Source: Lojkania enalia
Lineage: Eukaryota; Ascomycota; Dothideomycetes; Pleosporales
NCBI GenBank assembly: GCA_010094045.1
Contig: ML986691.1
Span: forward strand, 1 to 64,000
Length of the DNA stretch: 64,000 bases
Direction of reading: 5' to 3'
The notes beneath the pieces were generated by a model. That model was not told the origin of the DNA and did not search any database. It was given only the letters and a program-made list of their open reading frames with translations. Positions 11,680-23,849 of the stretch are shown piece by piece. The stretch's first letter is position 1; each line of letters starts with the position of its first letter. The translations under genes and the position numbers were made by a program.

Positions 11680-14600
11680 TACGTTAACCAACTTTAGGGT
11701 TAACTAGTCTCTAATTACTACTAATTTATTTAAGTCTATTTATAGTTGTTCTAGTTTAATAATAAATTCTAAGTAGTCTATTTGCGTAGTATAGAATTTA
11801 TATTTTCTTATCTTAAGGTATAATTTTACTACTTATAGTACGCGTAGTACTTATTTAATATATTCCTTATATTCTTACTTTATTTTTAAATATACGAGAA
11901 TATTATCTAAGTATACTATATAGAATTATCTAAGGTAGGGTCTTAATATCTTATCGATTCGTTTTTAAAAAGCAGCTGGTATATTAGTAAGTCTAAATAG
12001 TATAACTAAGTATTTAAAGAGTCTCTTTTTTATTCTAAATACTATTTTCTATTTATTTCCTTTTTAATAATAGATTTAGTAGTATATATTTTAGATATCT
12101 AATTTTATAAAGATAGTAGCTTCTTTTAATTAGTTTCTTAAGTTATGGATAAGTAGTAAAGGATATCGATCCTTAATTATAATATTATTAAGAGTATGAT
12201 AATCGATATATATTTATAGGTCTATTATTTCTTTCTTATCTACGAAGAGTATAGGGTGTATTACTAGTAAGCTTAATTCTCGGATTATTCCTTTCTTTAG
12301 GTACTCGTCTATATATTATTCTAGAGCCTCTACTTCCCTTAGTATTAGGCTATATATTAGTCTATATTCGGGTTCTTTTTCTAGTTATAGTTTAATTTTA
12401 TAATCGTATTCTTTATATTTAAATAGGTATTATAGTAGTTTTTAGAGTTGTTCTATTAAGTATTAGTATTCTTTAGGTATACTATATAATACGTTTCCTA
12501 TTAGGAATAATTCTTTTACTACTTCTTTTACTATTATAGCAAGTTATTCTTTAACTAGCTAGCTAGAGTTTTTAAAGATAATTCGTCCTATTTACTAGTT
12601 TATCTAAGAATTTTCCTTTCTTAACTATAAAATCTCTAGAATAATATTATAGTTAGTAATTTTTATAATTTAGAAGATTTATCCTTATTAGGTTATTTCT
12701 AGAATTTTAAACTCTTCTAGTTCTATAGTATATATAACTTTTTTCTAGAAGTCTTTTCCTTTTATAGTTTAGATTATATAGGGTTGTTCTAGTTATACTA
12801 TAGATATTCCTTTTCTAGCGATATAATTACTAGCTATAAAATTCTTTATTACTCTACTATTAATAAGTATATATACCTTATAGCTATAATATCGTCCTAG
12901 TATTATAAGATAGTATTCTCCTATATTTCTATATAATTAGGTTGTCTTAAGCTAATAGGCTATTACTTCTTTTATAGATATATATTTTAGGTATTTCCGT
13001 TCTAGATATTTATACTATAGTCTTCCTCTAATATATACTTTAGATAGTAGGGGTCCGGATTTAAATACTATATAGTTTTAGGTTTGTTTAATAACTTCCT
13101 ATTCTATTATAGCTTCTTATTTTATAAGATTTTCTAGTACCTCGTCTTTATTTAGTTGTTTTAGCTATATACCTATATTTTCCTTTCTTTTTTAGTAGGT
13201 CTTATATTATTGTTTAATAAATAATATCTATACTATCTTAAAATATACTAGATAGTATTAGTTTATATAAGAGTTATTATCTTTTCTAACCCAATAGTCC
13301 TATTCTTATTTATATTATAATACCTTTAGTACCTAGTATTTTACTAGTACTTTACTTTATAAGAAGGCTACTACTTTCTATTCTATATATACAGCCTTAT
13401 CTTAATCTATAATACTAAGGTATTCTTCTACTACTTTTATTATTTCTATCTATTTTTAGAAGTATAAGAAGCGGATTTCTCTAGAGTAGGTATTTTACCA
13501 TTCTTTATAAACGTCGACAATATCTTATTCTAGTCTATTCTTATTATAGAATCTTATAGGTAGTTCCTCTTATAGGGTAGCTATAGGAGCTAGGGTTCCC
13601 TATTTATACTTGATTATTCCTTATTAGTACGTAAAATATACTCTAGGTGCTAGTTTAGGTATTAGTACTCTAGTAGTAGCTTCTTCTATTTATAACGGGG
13701 TATTTATTTTTTTATCCTTATCTAATTCTTTCTAAACTTCTTCTAACTATCTTTTTATATATTCTTATATTATTATAAGTTATATTTTCTTCTATAGCTA
13801 ATATTCTATAGCTTTTTTAAGTTGTCGGTGTATTTAACATCTATCTTTATTATAGAAGGACTAGTATAGGGTTCTATATTCTATAGTTGCGGCTAGTTTT
13901 TCTTTACCTACTTCCTACGGTTTATCTTCTATAAGCTAGTTTTTCTTCTCTTTCTTTTTGCTTCGGTATTTCTTTACTATATATCTTAGTTTCTAATAAT
14001 TATAGTACTTAATATCTTTTTTCTAAGTCTTTCTTTTTTAGGTCGCCTATAATTTAGGCTTCTTTTCTCTAGTAGCGCTTAGATCTATAGGTCTGCCCGT
14101 ATTAGTAGCCTTTACTAAAAAGCGTACTCTTTAGTAGTATACTTACCTTTTCTTATTTTTAAACTAGTATAGTTTATTATTAATTCTTCTTACTAGTTAG
14201 ACGTATAATACTAGATCCCGGGGTTATTCTATATATATTATTACCCTTCTTATCTCTATTTTTAATCCTCTGCGGAACTTTACTATTATACTATAGTCGT
14301 TTTATACAACTTTATTCAAGAGCTGTTAAAAACTCGATATATATAAGGTAATAGATCCTAGTTAAACTAGGTTGTAGAGTCTATTTTCTACTACTTATAC
14401 TTCGTCGATATCTCCGAACGTTAGTTTAAGTTTCTATTAGAAGTATACTAGACTTGTAAATATTACCTTAGTTTCGCTTTTCTAGTATTCTTCCACGTAG
14501 TTCTTAAAATCTATTAGAAAGAACTGGAACTAGTTAAATAGTTTACCTATTAGGTAGACTCCTATAAATAGTACTTTCTTATTCTTATACTAGATAATAT

Positions 14601-15075
14601 CTAGGTTAGCGTTAATATAAATTCTTACTACTATAAGGAATCTTTTAAGTTTAGACCTAGTTCCGTTAAACTTATTAAGTAGTACTAACTTAATTTATCG
14701 CTAATAATATATTATTAGTAGTACTCTTTTAACTTACTTAAGTTTCTAGATAATTCCTATAAGTTTTATTCCTTATTTACTATTAACTATTCCTTATATT
14801 CTTTTAAGACTTTTAAGAAGGCTATTCTAAGTCTTCTTTAGACTTCTTATCTATTTATCTGCTAGAACTAGCTATTCCTATTATTATGTTAATTCGTTCT
14901 ATATTCTTATAAATATAGTTATTATACCTACCTCTAAAGAGGTAGTCTTATTAGCTAATCCTAATATTCTACTTGCGTAAGTTTCCTACGTTACTTACTA
15001 AAGGTATCTCTTTTCTTATAATTAGGGCAGTCTAACTAGTCTTTACTTCTTCTAGTCTTACGAGGGTAGTTAAAG

Positions 15076-15443
15076 TATAACAGCCTCTAATTAGCTAGGT
15101 ATAGGATAGAGTAATAACTAAAAGTAATTACATGTTATAAGAGGATTATTTTTATAAGCTTATAATAGAAGTATATAAGTAGAGTATATAAAAGATATTT
15201 AAGTTAACTACGAAGGGTTATAAAGGTTAAAGTTGTAAGGTTATTAAATATAATTTAGTTTCCTTACTATTTCTTTCTACTTAGTTACTTAACTAATTAA
15301 GTAACTAAGTATACTTAATTATTTAGTTAACTAAATTACTAAACGCGTTATATATCTTATATTAGTCTTATTCTTCTAGTTATATAGAGTTTTAAATCTC
15401 GATTAGGTCTAGTATAGGGATTTCTATAAGAGTATCTATAATA
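15076..15443 (-). repeat. Gypsy 5' LTR (368 bp)
   Basis: This is the partner of 6719-7086 and lies upstream of gag in the minus-strand orientation. The sequence CGAGGGTAGTTAAAG lies just inside the internal region. The outer edge is followed by TTTAG, the second copy of the target duplication. Confidence 0.9.
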
Positions 15444-15460
15444 TTTAGAGCTTAATTTCT

Positions 15461-15555
<95 letters not shown>

Positions 15556-15565
15556 NNNNNNNNNN

Positions 15566-15660
<95 letters not shown>
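15461..15660 (+). repeat. (CTA)n microsatellite, about 200 bp, with an internal gap
   Basis: This is a pure CTA array (TAG on the other strand), interrupted only by ten Ns. It begins 17 bp beyond the gypsy 5' LTR, in the copia B target. CTA/TAG is what a CTG/CAG repeat becomes if every CpA is mutated by RIP, so a former CAG repeat is possible. True length is unknown because of the gap. Confidence 0.95.
15556..15565. other. Assembly gap of 10 N
   Basis: Ten Ns lie inside the CTA microsatellite. Ten is likely a placeholder and not a measured size. Confidence 0.99.
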
Positions 15661-15661
<1 letters not shown>

Positions 15662-17559
15662 AATTAACTTAAACCCGATAATATAAGTAGGTAAATAAGT
15701 AACTACCTTCTAGCTAATATAGCTAAATACCCTGTAAACTTATATAGGTATAAGTTCTAGCTACTTATAAGCTGTATAAGAAGGCTTTAGTCTATATTAT
15801 ACTATATATACTAATAGAGATAGTTGTATACTATCCTCTATATCTATTAGTTAGTACTTAAATATACGCCTAAGATAGTATATAATATTCGACGGACTAT
15901 TTAATATAAATAGTCTTATCCTAAGTTAAAATAGATCCCTACTATACTATAGTATAAGAGACTAACTACGCTTATAAATATTTCTAGAATATATATTATA
16001 TATAAGAGTAGGATAGTCTTAATTCTAATAGGTATCTATATCTATAGCTAGACTTCTCTTTATTTTTAAATTAGTAGTAGCTGTCTCTCTATATATATAT
16101 AGTTGTCTAGTTTAGGCTACTATATTATTCTTTAGCTATAAGACTTACTATTAGTAATATAGGTATTTAAGCTAGGATCTATAATCTATCTATTAAGTAG
16201 TAATAGTTAATACTAATACTACTTAGCTTATATAGCTCTAAGTTATAGAGCTAAAGTTACTATAGATTTTACTAATTAACTTAGGTTTAGAGCTGCTGTT
16301 ATAGCTGGTTCTAATAGTTAATACCTATTATCCTATCTTTTTATTATACTTAATACTAGCGCTAAGATTATTATAAAGTCTATAAAACCTACTAACCCTA
16401 CTAATCCTACTACTACTACTAGTCGCTTCTTAGTATTATAGAGTACCTTTAATCTAGATAATTTTAATATCTTAAGCTTCTAGAATCTCTACTTAATATC
16501 TTAATCTAGCTACTAGTCTAATAAGTATAGTACTAAGTTAATATATAAATACTACTTAAATTTATAACTATTTCTATAGAGGTAGACTATCTATCTTAAT
16601 TACTATAGTTTCTAGCTACTGTTAGTCTACTATAACTACTATAGTTACTATAGTATAATACTAAGCGTTATAAACGTCCCCAGCTCTAATATAACTAGTC
16701 TAATACAACGATAGTATAATATATACTAGACTACTAGGTCTAGAATACTTATATATAGCTTATTATCTATTTTAGACTTAATAAGTAGTAATAGCTTATT
16801 TACTACCTAGCTATTATCTAAGCTCTTAACTGTAAGAATAAAGTTCTACTAAACTTAATTCCCCTATACTTCTAATATACTTACTAGGCTTATAACGTAC
16901 GTTATTTTAAACTAATCCTTAAACTAGGTATTTAGGTTCCCCTTTCTTAGCTATATCTTAAGTGTCTAGTATCGAGCCTATAGCTATATACTACGCTTAG
17001 CTTTACTTAGGTAGAGATACTTCTTAATAGTCTATAATTAATTATATGCAGTCTTATAGTCTATAATTAGATAGATATATTAAGCTATTATTATCCTCGA
17101 TATCTCCTACATGAATTCCCTAAGAACCTTCTCTTTCTACAGCTACTACGCCTTACTACGGCTGTATATCTTATACTAGGCTTTATATCTTGCTAATTCT
17201 TAATTAGTTAGATCTATAATATCTACTTCAGCATCTACTACCTTAGTATTACTATCTGTCCTATAGAAATCTCTAAACTACTTCTTAATCAGCTTCTTAA
17301 CGTCTAGTTAAAGGACTAGCTCTTTATTAAGATCTAGGTCTATATATTTCTAGAGCTAGTTCTGGTCCGCGCTATCCTTCCCCAGAAACAGCTACTATGT
17401 CTAATACTCTAGCTTATCGAGAATAACCGTAGCTTTAGTAATAAGCAGGTCTAATTCTATTATCTTTTTAATATACTATATCGCGTTGATCTGTTAAGGT
17501 CTCTACTATAACTAGTTCTAAGCTCTCTAGCTTTCTAGCTAGCCTAGCAACGTCGAGGT

Positions 17560-17795
17560 GACTGAGGTCTTAATAAACAAGATATAATTAACTGACTAAG
17601 CCTATATTAATCAACTCTAGTCTATCTATATAGAACGCAGCAGTAGTTAAAGGGCTTCCGGGCTCATAACTGTCAGAGCTAGCTGGCTCTAATGAGGGTT
17701 GGAAAACTGCGTCTATTGACTAGAAATGCGAGACATGCTACATATATATCCCTGGACCTGCCAAGGGGCTAACTGTGAATAGCTTAGCCGTAACA
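17560..17795 (-). repeat. Putative 5' LTR of copia B
   Basis: On the minus strand this starts TGTTACGGCTAAGC at 17,795 and runs to about 17,560, just before the gag remnant. Base composition returns to normal here. The inner end is uncertain because the partner LTR is not in the window. Confidence 0.4.
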
Positions 17796-17909
17796 AAATT
17801 GTAGTGCCTAATTTTGGGCATTCTTTAAATTCTCTTTTTTTACCTTTTTGGTCCGCAATTTTTCAACTTCAAGACTTGATTTGCCATAATAGGTCACGTG
17901 AAATTAGCT

Positions 17910-18586
17910 CTAAAGCCTACAGAAATCGTGGAGGCAAAGTGTATTCACTCTTCCCCGCCATCTCCTATCGTTCCTTCCCGCAACTTCCCTTATCCATTTA
18001 ATAATCTCCTCTATAGCCTTTTCTGGGCTCTTTATCGCAGCATTAACCTTCAATTCATCCTTGACCCCAAACCTTAAAACATCATACTGCTCTCGCTTTC
18101 TCTCTAATTTGGCCGAATCAATGGAATTTTTGGAGAGGCTATGCACACGCTCGGCATTATAAATGTACCGCTTATCCCCTTAGAGTTCATGGTTGAGGAA
18201 ATTTGGAATGGATGCCTGCTAGATCTCTTGCGGAATCTCGGAATTCGTACGCTGCACAAGCGTCAGATGTAATCGTTGTCCCCTCTTCAACGTGAGGATC
18301 TTCTCGTAAGATAGACTCTGCGTTAGATTTTGGAATGTAGCCGTTGCCTATGAATATCACGATTTGGCTTCTCGTTTCCTCGTTCTCCACATATTTCCGA
18401 AAATGCGTCATCTTGCTCTTTCTTCTGTGCATCCAGGTATCTTGGATCGGATGGTAGGAATTTTGCCTCGACTAGGCCGGTGAGGACTGCTTTGTTGTTG
18501 CCTAGGAGCTTAAGAAGCGCTTAGGCCACTGTAAATTTCTCCGTAACAGGAAAGCCGTTGGTAAATACGAGAGGCACAGGAGTCAT
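17910..18586 (-). pseudogene. Degenerate single-copy gene of unknown function
   Basis: The minus strand opens with ATG at 18,586 (MTPVPLVFTNGFPV) and hits an in-frame TAA at 18,521-18,523 (former CAA). It continues in frame (ALLKLLGNNKAVLTGLVEAK) to about 18,350. After a frame change it reads on through SLSYEKILTLKRG and IPQEI, past TAG and TAA codons at about 18,213 and 18,181, to a coherent C-terminus (RYIYNAERVHSL ... EKAIEEIIKWIREVAG) ending at 17,910. The stops fit CAA/CAG to TAA/TAG, and the gene borders the RIP block. I do not recognise the family. An unrecognised intron could explain the frame change, but not the stops. Confidence 0.45.
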
Positions 18587-19133
18587 TTCTGATAGATGTT
18601 AGGAACTAGTTCATTAAAACTCCCAATTAACGTAATCGGGCTGCATTTTTATATAGACTCATATTTGATTCACTCAAAAATTATTCACCCCGTGAGACCC
18701 AAGACTCTCGAGAGGCGACACTTGCTAGTTTACCAAGAAGAATTTCACGGCTGTAACCATCGGTTGTCCAATGCCAAGGTTACTAGAGGCGGGATATCTT
18801 TACTAGGCTCCTCTATCATATATCAAACAGACATCGTGGAGTCATCTCCGAATCAACTTGCCTTACTAGAACGGCAAAAACTAGAACGGCAAAAAAGAAG
18901 CTCATCCTCGTTTACGCTCTGAATCCGGTATCTGTTTCGATATTAAACTAAATTTCATCGAGTTGCATTCTAAGCCAGGGTGAGAATTATGCTGTACCTA
19001 TTCTATACTAATCTGAATAGTTACCTTCGGTTTCAATAACAGACACGATGACCTTGAATCTGCGATATGCCATGAGCAAGTCTTGGGCGGGGAGACGGCC
19101 TAGTCCTAAGGGATGACTTCGAAGCTCAAAGGA

Positions 19134-20697
19134 CTAGACTATCGTGATTGGATTTCGCTGGTGTACGTTTTCTAGAGGTAATAGTGAGATTTCTTCGTCG
19201 TCCACATCTGGTTCCTTATGCTGTTCGAGCTTGACGGGTTCTTCCGGTGCCGTTGATTCATGCTCTTGTCCTTCCGTTGGAGCCGCGTTTTTTACACCCT
19301 CTATGTGTGTTTGTCAGCTATGAAGATGAAGAGTAATAGAAATAGCAGAACAAATTATAGATAGCAAGGATTTCGTAGGGCACTATCACCGATTCAATAG
19401 GGTATCCGAATAGAGCTGTCTTTAGCCGTTCCACTAGATCCAGCAGAGCTTTGAAAGAAATGGGGAGGATTCATAGAAATACCTACTTATGATGCTATAC
19501 AAAAACTGCCAACAGACAGCAAACCAGGTGAAAAGCGCCAGTATCTGACCGAATGTCCATACATTCTCAGCATTATCATCCCCAGCCTTGTCAATATACC
19601 GCTTCCGATTCGACATCAGCAATCCGAACAAAGCCCATGTCAGGGTCAACAGAAATGACGCCAGAATCCAGCGCAACACAACTCGGAGCGATTTCCTCTT
19701 TGGAGATTTGCCATTTGTACCGACTCGGGAGCCCCAGAAAGTCAACATCCATATCCAAGTAAGCACAAGAAAGGTTATCGTTATGTTTTGGAGAGGCGTA
19801 ATCCATGCCTTAAGCGACTCTTTTCGCGTCATGCATATCGATTCCCACCAACCATAGCGCCGAGGTTTAGGTGGCCCAACATAGAAGAACCAGCTTGGAA
19901 CCGAGAGCAGACAGGCAATGATTATGTAGAACCATTGAACTCCTCGATCGCGATATCTTTTTTCTTCGTCCGCAAACAGGGCGTAAGAGGTGTAGGTTGG
20001 GAAAAGAGAGAAGGCCGATGCCAGCCATGTCAACATTACTTCTTGATTTGTCACAGCTTCGCCTTTGTCAGTTCTCCTTTTTAGATGGAAGAGGGCTATA
20101 GTGAACGTAAAGCTCATAAGAGAAGATGCTTCAACGAACACGTGGAGATCGCTGGTTAATGGTCCGATGAATCTGCGATATAGGATTCCATTTAGAACGT
20201 GGGATTTTGGATTTCGACGCCGGTAATAGTGATCTAGAGCACAAGCTATGAAGATTATTGTTATTGAAATGGCTTGGATGCTGTAGCTAGCGACCATCTA
20301 GCGTTTCATCAGCAATGAAGTGGGCTAGCTCTCGGTACCTCCAGCTTACCCCAATACCAGCAATATCCGGATTTCCGGGCCACTCCATCACTCGGCAAGT
20401 CTCCTTCTGACAGCGCTGCAGTGGCGCCTTGATAACATGCTGATGGAATTCATTCGAGACAATTCCATTTCTATCTGATCCTTGGATGTCGAGGTACCAA
20501 TCTACTATGTTGCCTGCAGTGGCAATCTTCTTGTCCTCAGGGGACAGAGCCATTCGAAAGAAGGATACAACAGCAGGTAATGCAGAGCGCGCCATATCTT
20601 CGTCCTGATTCCATTCCGCTGCGAAAGTAGCGACCTTGGTACAATTCTTTGCAAAATCTAGTGTGCGGAAATCCGGAGGAACCCATGGTGTACTCAT
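19134..20697 (-). CDS. Polytopic membrane protein, four-exon model
   Basis: The model starts at ATG 20,697. Intron 1 is 20,298-20,349 (52 nt, GTAAGC...CTAG) and joins DIAGIG to a hydrophobic helix beginning SYSIQAISITIIF. Intron 2 is about 19,434-19,486 (GTAGGT donor). Intron 3 is about 19,299-19,389 (CTGAC branch). The last exon is an acidic tail ending PITIV at 19,134. The exons add up to 456 codons. The protein has a soluble N-terminus of about 100 residues, then about seven hydrophobic helices with aromatic-rich loops (FADEEKRYRDRG, PPKPRRYGWWES), then a hydrophilic tail. Many fungi carry such proteins with a PDIAGIG-like motif before the first helix; no function is established to my knowledge. 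The last two introns are less certain than the first. Confidence 0.7.
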
Positions 20698-20773
20698 CTT
20701 GCAGCGTGTTGACAGGAAACGAGTTGCGCAGATAACCTCTTGTTAGAGAAGGCAGGCATACCGACGAATACAT

Positions 20774-21409
20774 AGCCTCACGAATATATATGTATATATT
20801 GTTTAAATTAAAAAAAAAAAAAAACCCCTATTCAAGGATTCATGAATCGTATTTCTGGCTCACAGGATGGAATCTTGGCTTCAGCTGAGGCTTGCTCGTC
20901 GCCGACTGATGGGCAAATCCGACTGGCTAATTGTAAGCCTAGCCACACTTAGCTTGCTACACTCAGCACTCGAGAGAAATGTGAGGATTAGGCTGCGTAT
21001 TTGAGAACTCAAGAGAAGCAAATCAGGTTACACAAGTTCATCGTGGTGGCTGGTGCCCGTATTCATCTTCTGTTGTGGTCCCTGTGTTCTATCGAATTAC
21101 TGTGCGCTTAAGAAATGTTCCAAGACTCATCATTGCATCAGGTACTTCGGTATCGCGAACCTAGTATCAATTAGATACACGCCAGACTGATGGAGTAAGA
21201 ATCGCAAAACGGTTTCTTCGATTCAGCGCAGCGATACGCTTGGCATTCTAAACGCCTCTAATGCTCTATACAACCATCTAAATATATGCGTGTTCATTCA
21301 TATGACACCCAAGACGCCCATGCTACGCTATATAAAATAGTCCTCGACTAGATAGCTGTGGTATCATCCCCTACTCTTGTTTCCATTATACTACATATCC
21401 TCTATATCC
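20774..21409. other. Intergenic region with a poly(A) tract
   Basis: No ORF of coding quality was seen. It holds the 5' flank of the membrane protein gene and the 3' flank of the J-protein gene. An A tract lies at 20,810-20,824, next to TATATATGTATATATT. Confidence 0.7.
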
Positions 21410-23068
21410 TTACTTTCTCTTCCCCGGTTTCCCCATGCCACCAGCTTTCATATCGCTCTTCAACGCTGCATGTCCTGAGCTCTTAAGATGCTGAAACAAC
21501 TGCGTCTTACTGGGGAACCCCGCGTTACATTTCGCACACGTGAACTTTAGGCCTGACTGGTCTAGTTCGGCTTGCTTGGCGGCTCTTTTTGCGCGCTTTT
21601 GGGCAGCTTTGCCGAGTTTCGGTGCGGTAGGTTCGGGATCTATGTGGTCGAATGATGTGTCGAGTTTGGAGTCTAGCATGGTTGAGATGTGGGAGGTGAG
21701 ACGGGCTTCGATGTCGGAGCGAGAGGCGTATTCGTCGTCCGAGTTTTCTACATCTGAGAAAGCTGGAGATGCGGTAACATTTATTGGAGCGGTTGAGTCT
21801 GATATGTTATCTTCAATGTCTATGTTTTCGACGTCATTGGCGATATGGTCGACCGATTCACCCAGACCGCTTGCGTCTTCAGCATCGACAGAGCCTTCGT
21901 CGTCGACTGGCGTTATTACAACGCTGCTTGTGACATTCTCGTCCAAGTTCAGATGAAAATTATCTTTTTGCATCTTCCTCTTTAGTGCTTGCACTGCTTT
22001 TTGGTGCTTCTTACTCTTCTCGTGTGCCTCAAATTGCCGGTCGCTCTTGAAGGTCTTGTGACAAGCCACGCACTCATAATGCTCTTCCTCGATTTCCTCA
22101 TCCTCATCCTCCTCCACCATCACTACCTCTTCATCGGAATCCCTGGTTCTGGCCCAAGCCGGTACTGCATCTTCTTGCTGCAACTTAGCTGCCTGTGCAG
22201 CTCTCGACCGTGCCGCCTGTGCTTGCCTAGCTTCCCGCTGTGCCTTGGCTCGAGCCTCCTCCGTCTGTGTATTTGGCGTATAACGCAGATCTCTCTTTCT
22301 AACGAATAGTACTAGCGCACGGACTGCATCGTTGAACGCTCGGATGCCCTCATCTCTGAATCTCCTGTTCTCCTTCTCCATAAGCCGTCGCACTCTTCGA
22401 TCTGGCGCGTCCGATAACCTATACTTGTCCTTCCACGCAAAAGTCTTCCGCGTGGAGAAGCCACTCCACCCAACATAGAAGCTCCGCACCACGTCATCAT
22501 ATTCGTCATCCTTGTGCCCAAACGTTGGATAATTCGGTATCGAAACCCCCTCCCAATCCGCCGCATTCTCCTCTTCCTTTGCCAGTTGGTCAAAGAACTC
22601 CCGCAAGAACCCGTAGAATCCGGTTGGCGCGTCCGAGAACTCGACATTACTCCGGAACCTGCCCATCAACCGTGAAATGTCGTCGGCAGTGGTAACCTTC
22701 ATGTTATGCTCGTAGTGCCCCTCGCCCCCGCCGTCTCCGCCAGACAAGATATCTCCCTCATGCGCATCGTACCAGGCGCGCTCCTGCGGGTCGGAGAGGA
22801 CTTCGTAGGCAGACTGGATTTCGGCGAAGAGGGCGGTTGCGCGGTCGACGTCGCCGTAATTGCGGTCGGGGTGGAGCTCGAACGCTTTCCTGCGGTAGGC
22901 CTTCTTGATCCTATTATCTCGTCAGAGCGCGGCCGGCCTGCGGGGTAGAGCGGTGGCATACTCATCGTCGGTGGCGGATCTTTCAACGCCCAGCAGCTCG
23001 TAGTAGCTCGTCTTCACCTCGCCGGCGCTGGGCGCAGAACCAGCGCCGGTCGACTGCGAAGCGCCCAT
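21410..23068 (-). CDS. JJJ1: Jjj1/DNAJC21-type J-protein with two C2H2 zinc fingers
   Basis: The model is two exons: 23,068-22,962 and 22,910-21,410, with a 51 nt intron (GTATGC...CTGAC...TAG) giving 535 aa. The J-domain is at residues about 20-90, with YYELLGV and the Hsp70-stimulating HPD at 49-51. The middle is charged and contains an FDQL/FYVGWxxFxTxKxFxW region typical of the family. An acidic segment and a first C2H2 finger (CxxC...[10 protein letters not shown]) follow, then a lysine-rich stretch and a second finger (CAKC...QHLKSSGH) near the C-terminus. In yeast, Jjj1 works with Rei1 and Ssa to release Arx1/Alb1 from cytoplasmic pre-60S ribosomes; the function here is by homology. The 3' end is basic ([10 protein letters not shown]). 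It is divergently arranged with the SPX-RING gene. Confidence 0.92.
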
Positions 23069-23849
23069 GCCGATGAGCCAAGAACGAGGAAAGGCTGCGG
23101 CGCGAGCACCCGACTATAAGGCATGGACTCCACACAGGAGGGAACCGATTGCGTTGTGGGGTCTGAATGGCTGTTCGGCGGGCCGTGATTGGCGGGGTAG
23201 CGAGGGCAAGAAGGGCGCTGGGGGCATGATTCTGCAGAGGGCGACCCCGTGACCGCGCACGTTTTTCACTTCCAGGAACCGGTCGGGACAAACCGCGCCA
23301 CGCTGCGACTACAGAGTATGGTGTTGCTGTCACTATCGACGTCTGCGGTCTCCGGGATGCGATACAAAAGCGCCATCATGCCTTTCTTTTTTTTGGTTCT
23401 TCCATGTTTCGCACGCCCGTGTTGGGTGCCCGCATCGCTAGATACGGCAGATCTGATCTTTGATGGATTGTTCTCAACTCCTGGGGCGCTGTCGACCATT
23501 GAACAGGATCCGCGTCCCAGCTAGTGGCAAACTGCTCACCTGACGACGCCTTGGAGAGCGACACGGATGGCCGTCGTTGGACGCTGCGGCATTCCTTCCC
23601 ATGCTTCTTCTTGGTCTTCGTCTCCGTCTTTCGTCTTTCTTGTTGTTCTCCAGATTCCATCTCATCTCGTCTGATCCTTGCCGGGCGCCGTCAAGCTTTC
23701 CCGTCTGCCAGGAACCGTCGTAGCGTCCGTCTATTGGAAGGCCGTGCAGGTCGCTGCCGACGTCAGGAAGCACACCACCGCGCCAGGGCCGGCCACCAAT
23801 CATCTCCGCACGTGCAAATTCTGCTCGTCCTCACGGGGTACCGGCAGCC
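23069..23849. promoter_or_regulatory. Shared divergent promoter region (J-protein / SPX-RING)
   Basis: 781 bp separate two start codons that point away from each other. The stretch is G+C-rich, contains T/C-rich runs at about 23,380-23,400, and has no ORF that looks coding. It must hold both promoters and 5' UTRs. No specific site is claimed. Confidence 0.6.

Larger units (their letters stand above)
6719..15443 (-). mobile_element. Ty3/gypsy element with both LTRs, RIP-degraded, carrying a nested Fot1
   Basis: Two direct repeats of 368 bp (6719-7086 and 15,076-15,443) bound the element. Both begin TATAAnAGCC (former TGTAACAGCC) and end TCTATAATA. The 5-bp sequence TTTAG flanks both ends (6714-6718 and 15,444-15,448), a target-site duplication. 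Pol is on the minus strand. Reverse transcriptase is at about 12,100-12,450 (KKGxIR and FVDKK-type motifs, then a YRLLN-like motif). Integrase is at about 8500-8850 (DRLIKYTYFIPY followed by a DRxxxF-type region). Gag-like sequence is at about 13,900-14,900. Without the inserted Fot1 and its TA duplication the element is 6883 bp, normal for gypsy. Stops are spread throughout, so it is dead. Confidence 0.9.
15444..17795 (-). mobile_element. Copia B, right half: gag and integrase remnant with its 5' LTR
   Basis: The minus strand at about 17,250-17,500 reads as a copia gag: a DLSHLDVARLARKLE stretch, an EYWTQWLFLGKD-like stretch and LDLNKELVL, with TAG/TAA at former Gln/Trp codons. Further left (15,661-17,100) the sequence is too decayed to name domains but keeps the same base bias. 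It ends at a putative LTR start at 17,795 followed by AAATT. It joins the 5457-6718 fragment once the gypsy and the TTTAG repeat are removed. Confidence 0.6.

Noticed and set aside
1..17700. Functional genes in the AT-rich block
   Set aside because: All frames are saturated with TAA/TAG, and every recognisable stretch is transposon protein.
18596..18922. 108-codon ORF on the plus strand
   Set aside because: No domain and no splice context. Its C-terminal ERQK repeat comes from a simple tandem duplication of about 15 bp near 18,865-18,896.
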